Shown piece after piece: positions 58,617-64,000 of a DNA stretch of 64,000 bases. The translations under genes were made by a program, and so were the position numbers. Under the pieces are notes generated by a model. That model saw only the letters and a program-made list of their open reading frames with translations, was not told where the DNA came from and searched no databases. Position 1 is the stretch's first letter. Each line of letters opens with the position of its first letter. This stretch comes from an uncultured Veillonellaceae bacterium (GTDB lineage: Bacteria; Bacillota; Negativicutes; Veillonellales; Dialisteraceae): assembly GCA_949286115.1 (NCBI GenBank), contig CASEBK010000031.1, positions 62,001-126,000 on the forward strand, written 5' to 3'.

Positions 58617-58630
58617 GCCGACATGTCGGC
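58617..58630. promoter_or_regulatory. 14-base palindrome upstream of yacL
   Basis: GCCGACATGTCGGC is a perfect palindrome about 33 bases before the yacL start. It may be an operator or a leader hairpin; no regulator is known to me for it. Confidence 0.35.
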
Positions 58631-58732
58631 GTCAGATTGGCAGGTGACAAATCACTAAAATGTAACATATATTTTATCATAGAAACAAGTTTTCTGCCAA
58701 ACATACAGGGATTTCTCATGAATTTCTTAAGA

Positions 58733-60133
58733 TCAGTCAGCCTGCCTTTTCAATACGGCCAGCGCTTCGCTGACTTTTTCCACGTAAAACACTTGCACCG
58801 GCCGAGTCTGCTTTGCAAGAAATGCCTCCGCTTCTTTTTTATTGCCTGCGGGGAGGAGGAAACGATCCATCTGCATCTTCATCGCTTCTTTCAGACGCAG
58901 CCCCACATGAGAAACGGGGAGCACATCGCCAGTGAGCCCGATCTCCCCCATGGCCGTCATATTTCGCGGGATCGGCGCATCCCATTTGACGGATACCACA
59001 GCGAGCGCCGCCGCCAGATCGGCCGCCGTTTCCCGGACTTTGAAACCGCCTGCCACATTGAGATAGACGTCATCTTCCGAGAAAGGCACGCGCGCCCGCT
59101 TTTCGAGGACCGCCAGCAACACGATCATCCTGTTATAGTCGTAGCCTACAGAGATCCGCCGGGGCACCGCCAGTACGGAGCGTACGGAAAGGGCCTGGAT
59201 CTCTGCCAGAATGGCCCGCTGTCCTTCCATGCAGGCGGCGACGATACTGCCTGCGGTTTCCGCCCCGCGCCGCTGCAGCAGATAGGCGGACGGATCTTCG
59301 ATCCCCACCAGTCCTTCGCGGTTCATCACAAAGAGCCCAGATTCTGCCGTAGAGCCGAACCGGTTCTTCACTGTGCGGAGGATGCGGAACTGATAGCTCC
59401 TGTCTCCTTCCAGATACAGCACGACATCCACCATGTGTTCCAGGAGACGCGGTCCGGCCAGATTGCCTTCTTTCGTCACATGTCCCACGATGAGCACCGT
59501 GATATTTTCTTCTTTTGCAAGGCGGACCAGGAGCGCTGTGCAGTCCCTGATCTGCGCCGGACTTCCCATGGGAGACGCGGTCTCCCCCATGTACATAGTC
59601 TGGATGGAGTCGACCACAAGCACTTTCGGTCTGAGCTTTTTGGCTTCTGCAAGCACATCGCCAAGATCGGCTCCGGACATGACGAAGCACCGGTCGCCGT
59701 CCACGTGAAGGCGATCGGCACGCATCTTGATCTGCATCTCCGATTCCTCGTCGCTGCAGTAGAGCACAGACTTGCCTTCTTCACATACGGCGCGGCAGAT
59801 CTGAAAGACCAGCGTCGATTTCCCGATGCCCGGTTCACCGCCAAGGAGGATGACCGCGCCCTGCACCAGGCCGCCGCCGAGGGGCCTGTCTACTTCGGGC
59901 ATATGGAGCAGGAAACGGCCATGCTGGCTGGTCTCAATAGAGGACAGCTTCTGCGGATTTTTTGACGCGTGCAGGGACGCCAGAGGCTGAACGGCTGCAG
60001 AAGAAGTCCGCTCGGTCCGCTCTTCCATGGTATTCCATTCGCCGCACACGGGGCAGCGCCCCATCCAGCGGGGCGACTCTGCGCCGCAGTTGGCGCAGAC
60101 GAATTTCACCTTGACTTTATTTCCCGCCATCAT
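58733..60133 (-). CDS. radA: DNA repair protein RadA
   Basis: 466 residues. The N-terminal zinc finger (FVCANCGAESPRWMGRCPVC) is followed by a RecA-like ATPase with Walker A GGEPGIGKSTLV, the family-specific KNRFGSTAESGLF motif, and a C-terminal Lon-protease-like domain (YLNVAGGFKVRETAADLAAA). RadA drives branch migration in recombination. The -10 TATAAT lies about 35 bases upstream. Confidence 0.97.
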   Translation of the reverse strand: MMAGNKVKVKFVCANCGAESPRWMGRCPVCGEWNTMEERTERTSSAAVQPLASLHASKNPQKLSSIETSQHGRFLLHMPEVDRPLGGGLVQGAVILLGGEPGIGKSTLVFQICRAVCEEGKSVLYCSDEESEMQIKMRADRLHVDGDRCFVMSGADLGDVLAEAKKLRPKVLVVDSIQTMYMGETASPMGSPAQIRDCTALLVRLAKEENITVLIVGHVTKEGNLAGPRLLEHMVDVVLYLEGDRSYQFRILRTVKNRFGSTAESGLFVMNREGLVGIEDPSAYLLQRRGAETAGSIVAACMEGQRAILAEIQALSVRSVLAVPRRISVGYDYNRMIVLLAVLEKRARVPFSEDDVYLNVAGGFKVRETAADLAAALAVVSVKWDAPIPRNMTAMGEIGLTGDVLPVSHVGLRLKEAMKMQMDRFLLPAGNKKEAEAFLAKQTRPVQVFYVEKVSEALAVLKRQAD

Positions 60134-60215
60134 ATGCTCCCATCATTCAAGTCTACAGATTTATTATAGCAAGATTCCCTCATGAAGGGGAAAGAAATCA
60201 TTTCTATTTTTCATC

Positions 60216-60263
60216 GAACAGATTTTCTTTTCTCTGCGGATCGAGTCAAAAGAAAATCTGTTC
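60216..60263. repeat. Perfect 16-base inverted repeat upstream of radA
   Basis: GAACAGATTTTCTTTT (60216-60231) and AAAAGAAAATCTGTTC (60248-60263) are perfect arms around a 16-base loop. It lies between the zinc-knuckle gene terminator and the radA promoter. AT-rich arms and no U-tract speak against a plain terminator; it may be a binding site or RNA structure. Confidence 0.5.
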
Positions 60264-60280
60264 CCTTTTAGCTATAGAAA

Positions 60281-60313
60281 AAGAGCCCTTCCCTTCTACA
60301 GGAAAGAGCTCTT
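60281..60313 (-). terminator. Terminator after zinc-knuckle gene
   Basis: AAGAGC (60281-60286) pairs with GCTCTT (60308-60313) and the minus strand continues TTTTTC. An inner TTCC/GGAA pairing strengthens it. Confidence 0.6.
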
Positions 60314-60321
60314 TCTTTTCA

Positions 60322-60861
60322 TCAGCCGGCTGTCCCTTCCATCGTTTTCATCGCGGCCTCCCGTTCCTTTTTTCGCATCGTGTGCCACTGGGTGCTGCAT
60401 TCTTTAGAACAGAAAACGGAGCGGCGGTCATGAGAATCCGTGATGACTACTTTCTTTCCGCAGTTTCGACACTGAAACGTGCGTGTCTCCTTTTTGCCGC
60501 GCTTTACCCGTTTGGAATGCTTCCAATACAGATTCTCACAGCGCTGCGAACAAAATTTAGTGCGCAGGTCATTGTCCTCTGTGACGCGCACTTCCTCACC
60601 GCAGTGCTTGCACTTGAACATGCGGATGGCCGGTTTGTTCGGATCGGAGATGATGGGCGTGCCGCCAAATGCCCGGCCGCCGTGACGATTCGCGTACCGG
60701 CAGCAGTCCGGACAGCAATATTTCTGACTGTACTGATGCGGATAAAACGTCGTGCCGCACACCGGACATTTCTTTTTTTCCAGCCGCCATGCGGGAACGA
60801 TCTTCTCTTTTGTCGCCATACTTTCCCCCTGCGGCAGCCCTTTCTCTGAGCTGCCCTCCAT
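60322..60861 (-). CDS. Multi zinc-knuckle protein
   Basis: 179 residues, ATG at 60861 (AGGAA upstream) or 60819 (GGGGGA upstream). Three Cys-rich units follow each other: CPVCGTTFYPHQYSQKYCCP (about residues 32-52), CKHCGEEVRV with KFCSQRC (about 83-110), and CRNCGKKVVI with VFCSKEC (about 130-157). Each has the CxxC...CxxxC pattern of a treble clef, separated by basic linkers (HSKRVKRGKKETRTF). Units two and three match the smaller prophage protein at 23402-23689. Function unknown; RNA or DNA binding is likely. Confidence 0.7.
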   Translation of the reverse strand: MEGSSEKGLPQGESMATKEKIVPAWRLEKKKCPVCGTTFYPHQYSQKYCCPDCCRYANRHGGRAFGGTPIISDPNKPAIRMFKCKHCGEEVRVTEDNDLRTKFCSQRCENLYWKHSKRVKRGKKETRTFQCRNCGKKVVITDSHDRRSVFCSKECSTQWHTMRKKEREAAMKTMEGTAG

Positions 60862-60935
60862 TTCTTTATTCCTATTCTCTCCGATTGGCCGCAGCTTGTC
60901 AACGCTGCGCCGGTCCGCGCGAAAACATAAAGAAA

Positions 60936-60959
60936 AGACGGGACCGCCGGGCCCCGTCT
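60936..60959 (-). terminator. Terminator after dapA
   Basis: AGACGGG pairs with CCCGTCT around a ten-base loop and the minus strand continues with TTTTC. Confidence 0.6.
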
Positions 60960-60972
60960 CTTGCTATGACTT

Positions 60973-61872
60973 TTACATCAGGCCATAGTCTTTGAGCATC
61001 TGGATGATGTGTGCTTTTTCACTTTCACTGGCTTCTACCATGGGAAGGCGGAATTTTCCGCCGGGCAGCCCCAGAAGGTTCACTGCCGTCTTCACAGGGA
61101 TCGGGCTCGTAATGAAGAAGAGCCCCTTATTGATCGGATAGGTCTTCTTGTGGAGCTCAAAGGCTTTTTTCACATCGCCTTTTTCGTAGGCATCCACCAT
61201 GGCCAGCATATCATCGCCGATAATGTGGCTGGAAACGCTGATGATCCCCACACCGCCGGCCGTAAGGATCGGATAGGTGTAGGAGTCGTCGCCGCTGTAG
61301 ACCATGAAGTCTTCCGGAAGCAGCATCTTCTCCTGGGTGACCTGATCCCAGTTCCCAGTCGCATCCTTGATCCCTACGATGTTCGGGCAGGCATCGACCA
61401 ACCGCGTGATCGTTGCAGGCTGGATGCACGCGCTGGTGCGCCCCGGCACATTGTACAGGATGACCGGAAGATGGATGGCGCTCGCGATGGCCTTGAAATG
61501 CTGGAACATCCCTTCCTGGGTGGGTTTCACATAGTAAGGCACGATGGCCAGCACCGCATCCACGCCAAGTTTTTCCACTTTTTTGGCAAACGCGATGGAA
61601 GCCGCCGTATCGATCTCGCCGACATTGCCGATGACCGGGACTTTTTGGCCTTCCGCTTTCGCCCCGACCGCTTTCACCATGCAGTCGTACAGTTTGAGTT
61701 TTTCTTCTTCAGAGAGCACAGCGCCTTCGCCGGTCGTACCGCCGACCAGGATGCCTTCCGAGCCGTGTGCAATCAGGTGTCTGGCCAGAGCGGCCGCGCT
61801 TTCATAATCTACAGCGCCGTCTTCAGCAAACGGCGTGATCATCGCAGTGATGACGCGTCCAAAATTCTTCAT
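60973..61872 (-). CDS. dapA: 4-hydroxy-tetrahydrodipicolinate synthase
   Basis: 299 residues. Motifs include GTTGEGAVLSEEEKLKLYDC, YNVPGRTSACIQP with the Tyr of the catalytic triad, and the Schiff-base Lys in NIVGIKDATGNWDQ. It joins pyruvate to aspartate semialdehyde, entering diaminopimelate and lysine synthesis. Last gene of the dapB-asd-dapA operon. Confidence 0.97.
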   Translation of the reverse strand: MKNFGRVITAMITPFAEDGAVDYESAAALARHLIAHGSEGILVGGTTGEGAVLSEEEKLKLYDCMVKAVGAKAEGQKVPVIGNVGEIDTAASIAFAKKVEKLGVDAVLAIVPYYVKPTQEGMFQHFKAIASAIHLPVILYNVPGRTSACIQPATITRLVDACPNIVGIKDATGNWDQVTQEKMLLPEDFMVYSGDDSYTYPILTAGGVGIISVSSHIIGDDMLAMVDAYEKGDVKKAFELHKKTYPINKGLFFITSPIPVKTAVNLLGLPGGKFRLPMVEASESEKAHIIQMLKDYGLM

Positions 61873-61908
61873 AAGGCATATCTCCTTTCCCTTCGCAGAG
61901 AGCCTGCG

Positions 61909-62943
61909 TCAAATCAAATCATTGGCGATCATGTATTCAGCGATCTGGAGCGCATTCAGCGCGGCCCCCTTCCGGATCTGATCCCCGCAGACCCAGAGGT
62001 TGAGCCCGTTAGGCGAGACGAGATCTTTCCGGATACGGCCGACGAGCACATCGTTTTTATTGGACGTATCAAGCGGCATGGGGTATTCCTGTTCCTGCGG
62101 ATCGTCTTTCACCGCAGCGCCGGGGAAGGCATTGATGGCCTTTTTCGCCGCTTCCACGGAGACCGGCGCCTCCGTTTCGATATAGATGGACTCCGCATGG
62201 CTCCGCACGACCGGTACGCGCACCGCTGTAGGCGTGATGCCAATGGAATCATCATGGAAGATCTTGTGGGTCTCGTTCACCATCTTCATCTCTTCCTTCG
62301 TGTAGTCCGTGTCGAGGAAGACATCGATCTGCGGGATGAGATTGTACGCGATGGGATAATGTTTTGCCAGGCTGGCGCTCGGGAGGATGCGCGGCTCGTA
62401 GGTCTCCCCTTGCGCCGCGGCCGCCGTTTCGCCGTAGAGTTCATCGATCCCTTCTTTCCCTGCGCCGGAGACCGCCTGATAGGTGCTGACGACGATACGG
62501 CGAATGGGGGAAATATCATGAATGGGCTTCAGCGCCATGAGCATGATGATCGTGGAGCAGTTCGGATTGGCGATGATCCCGTGATGTTTTTTGATATCTT
62601 CTGGATTGATCTCCGGAACGACGAGCGGCACCTCCGGATCCATGCGGAATGTGCTGGAGTTGTCGATGACGACCGCCCCGCGCTTTACAGCTTCCGGCGC
62701 GAGCGTCTTGCTGATGCTTCCGCCCGCAAAGAGAGCGATATCGATATGTTCAAAAGATTCCGGCCGGGCTTCTTCTACAGTATATTCGTGTCCGCATACG
62801 GAGATCTTCTTTCCTGCAGAACGGGCCGATGCCAGCAGTTTCAGGCTGGCGAAAGGAAACTGTCTTTCTTCGATCAGGCGGATGAATTCCTGCCCAACGG
62901 CGCCGGTCGCGCCGAGAATGGCTACATTCGGGAGACGACTCAT
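61909..62943 (-). CDS. asd: Aspartate-semialdehyde dehydrogenase
   Basis: 344 residues. The NADP-binding start is VAILGATGAVGQEFI, the catalytic Cys is in ANPNCSTIIML, and SGAGKEGIDEL and LVSPNGLNLWVCGDQIRKGA are conserved. It supplies aspartate semialdehyde to the dap enzymes and to the threonine/methionine branch. Located between dapB and dapA. Confidence 0.97.
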   Translation of the reverse strand: MSRLPNVAILGATGAVGQEFIRLIEERQFPFASLKLLASARSAGKKISVCGHEYTVEEARPESFEHIDIALFAGGSISKTLAPEAVKRGAVVIDNSSTFRMDPEVPLVVPEINPEDIKKHHGIIANPNCSTIIMLMALKPIHDISPIRRIVVSTYQAVSGAGKEGIDELYGETAAAAQGETYEPRILPSASLAKHYPIAYNLIPQIDVFLDTDYTKEEMKMVNETHKIFHDDSIGITPTAVRVPVVRSHAESIYIETEAPVSVEAAKKAINAFPGAAVKDDPQEQEYPMPLDTSNKNDVLVGRIRKDLVSPNGLNLWVCGDQIRKGAALNALQIAEYMIANDLI

Positions 62944-62961
62944 CTGTTGGATTCCCCTTTC

Positions 62962-63753
62962 TCAGTCCAGATAATGTTCCAGGCCATAGGTGACGCCCGG
63001 GACAGATACGACTTTCCGGCAGGCCAGCATGACGCCGGGCATAAAGGATTTCCGGTCAAGCGAATCATGACGTACCGTCAGGATCTCGCCATAGCCGCCG
63101 AAAAGCACTTCCTGATGCGCCACATAGCCAGGCAGACGGACGCTGTGGATGGTGATGCCGTCATATTTGGCGCCCCGTGCGCCGGGGATGCTTTCCGTCG
63201 TCTTATCTTCTTCCAGTGCTTCCGTCCGTGCCTTAGCCATCTTTTCTGCAGTGAGCTTGGCCGTACCGGACGGCGCGTCGTACTTTTTATTGTGATGCAG
63301 CTCGATGATCTCCGCATTGGGCAGATATCTGGAAACTTTTTCGCAGATCTCCATCATGAGCACGGCGCCGAGGGAGAAATTCGGCGCGATGAGCGCATGA
63401 GCGCCTGTCTTTTCTGCGATGGCAGACAGCTCCTTCCGCTGCTCCGCCGTGAGGCCAGTCGTACCGATGACGATGTGGACCCCTGCGCTGAGCACTTTTT
63501 TCGCATTTTCAAAGATCACTGCAGGGCTGGTGAAATCCACCACCACATCCGGTTTCGCCGCGGCAAGCGCTTCGTCCAGCGTCGCGGCGATCCTGATGCC
63601 ATTCGACGCAAGTCCCGCCGCTTCGCCGGCGTCTTCTCCGCAGTGCTTTGGATCGACCGCTCCGGTCAGCTCCAGATCTTTTTCGCCTGCCAGTGTACGC
63701 ACGACTTCACTGCCCATGCGGCCGGCAGCGCCGTTCACCAATACATGAATCAT
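62962..63753 (-). CDS. dapB: 4-hydroxy-tetrahydrodipicolinate reductase
   Basis: 263 residues from MIHVLVNGAAGRMGSEVVRT (GAAGGAGG upstream). The nucleotide site GAAGRMG is followed by VDFTSP, GTTGL and the catalytic ELHHNKKYDAPSGTA. It uses the dapA product. A promoter lies directly upstream. Confidence 0.97.
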   Translation of the reverse strand: MIHVLVNGAAGRMGSEVVRTLAGEKDLELTGAVDPKHCGEDAGEAAGLASNGIRIAATLDEALAAAKPDVVVDFTSPAVIFENAKKVLSAGVHIVIGTTGLTAEQRKELSAIAEKTGAHALIAPNFSLGAVLMMEICEKVSRYLPNAEIIELHHNKKYDAPSGTAKLTAEKMAKARTEALEEDKTTESIPGARGAKYDGITIHSVRLPGYVAHQEVLFGGYGEILTVRHDSLDRKSFMPGVMLACRKVVSVPGVTYGLEHYLD

Positions 63754-63828
63754 ACCGAAAACCTCCTTCAGCGTTCCTGCGCCGTGTTTACAGCGGCCAG
63801 CCACGCCCGTATATTCTGTATAATCTTT

Positions 63829-63857
63829 AACTTACTATAAAAAGTTCAGACCGTCAA
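63829..63857 (-). promoter_or_regulatory. Promoter of dapB-asd-dapA
   Basis: TTGACG (63857-63852), 17 bases, TAAGTT (63834-63829) on the minus strand, about 75 bases before dapB. No riboswitch structure is visible in this short leader. Confidence 0.55.
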
Positions 63858-63867
63858 TGAAAAAAAC

Positions 63868-64000
63868 TCATTTAACTTTTCTATCGCCGCTATCATTGCC
63901 ATGCACGGCCGCCCGCAGCTCTCTGGCCGACTGGACGGCGCTCTCGTTGGGCGGACGGTTTCCGGAGATCATCCAGGCGATATCCTGAATGTGTTCTTCT
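63868..64000 (-). CDS. recN: Probable RecN C-terminus, partial
   Basis: Only the last 43 residues lie in the window: EEHIQDIAWMISGNRPPNES, then AVQSARELRAAVHGNDSG and a short tail to TGA. RecN proteins end with such an E-R-V-x-E-I-A-x-M-L-S-G...A-x-E-L pattern, so a DNA double-strand-break repair ATPase is the best reading. The fragment is short and the call could be wrong. Confidence 0.55.
   Translation of the reverse strand, partial: EEHIQDIAWMISGNRPPNESAVQSARELRAAVHGNDSGDRKVK

Noticed and set aside
61009-63840. Long plus-strand open frame of over 900 codons opposite dapA-asd-dapB
   Set aside because: It is a mirror of three certain genes caused by their codon bias; no motif or ribosome site.
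63754-63867. Lysine riboswitch before dapB
   Set aside because: The leader is about 75 bases, too short for the lysine aptamer, and no conserved elements are visible.

Overview
The window holds two very different pieces of DNA. Positions 1 to about 29.4 kb are one end of an integrated tailed phage (a podovirus-type prophage whose left end lies outside the window). Positions about 29.6 to 64 kb are ordinary bacterial chromosome. The chromosomal gene order (radA-yacL-ispDF-gltX; obg-yhbY-proB-proA-nadD-yqeK-LCP-rsfS-cvfB; csaB next to a DUF5693 gene; split transketolase; FtsE-FtsX-EnvC-like-CtpA) points to a Firmicute, most likely a Negativicute of the Veillonellales type (Dialister/Megasphaera-like). 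That placement is inference from gene content and order, not from a database search.

Prophage late region (1-19.1 kb, all minus strand). Read from right to left: small and large terminase, a 73-residue head protein, portal (head-tail connector), a Bbp19-like protein, scaffold, major capsid, Bbp16-like cement protein, a tiny HeH/SAP protein, tail tubular protein A, a tail nozzle protein carrying a glycine-rich insertion, Gp13-, Gp14- and Gp15-like internal virion proteins (one with a peptidoglycan hydrolase domain), and a very large polyvalent protein running off the left edge after at least 1967 codons. This is a T7/BPP-1-like virion plan. The giant protein combines a hydrophobic segment, an LPD3-like domain, an ADP-ribosyltransferase-like domain and an HEAAH metallopeptidase motif.

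Prophage early region (19.1-26.1 kb, mostly minus strand). About twenty small genes lie between a terminator and the cro promoter. The only recognisable replication gene is an HUH rolling-circle initiator (rep). Its 5' leader is crossed by a good promoter and intrinsic terminator on the opposite strand, the layout of a plasmid-type counter-transcribed RNA. The region also has an HNH protein, an HU-like protein, a LysM (YneA-like) secreted protein, several zinc-knuckle proteins, a ribbon-helix-helix protein and tiny membrane peptides.

Lysogeny region (26.1-29.4 kb, plus strand). It has a divergent cro/cI switch, an AT-rich membrane-anchored cargo protein, a DUF4258/YgiT-type toxin-antitoxin pair, a minus-strand transcription unit for a 28-residue hydrophobic peptide, and the integrase followed by TGCGGCAAA repeats. 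A second, AT-rich tyrosine recombinase sits just outside.

Chromosome. A YneA-like LysM gene is divergent from lexA with two matching LexA-box-like sites between them, so it is probably the SOS division inhibitor. Downstream come an RNA/translation and proline-synthesis operon under an obg promoter, a cell-division/peptidoglycan group (ftsE, ftsX, M23 activator, CtpA), split transketolase, csaB and DUF5693, prfB with a programmed +1 frameshift, secA and hpf with their own promoters, an amino-acid ABC transporter lacking a binding protein, gltX-ispDF-yacL-radA, a zinc-knuckle protein related to one on the prophage, the dapB-asd-dapA lysine/diaminopimelate operon, and the 3' end of a probable recN. 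No tRNA, rRNA or CRISPR array was seen.
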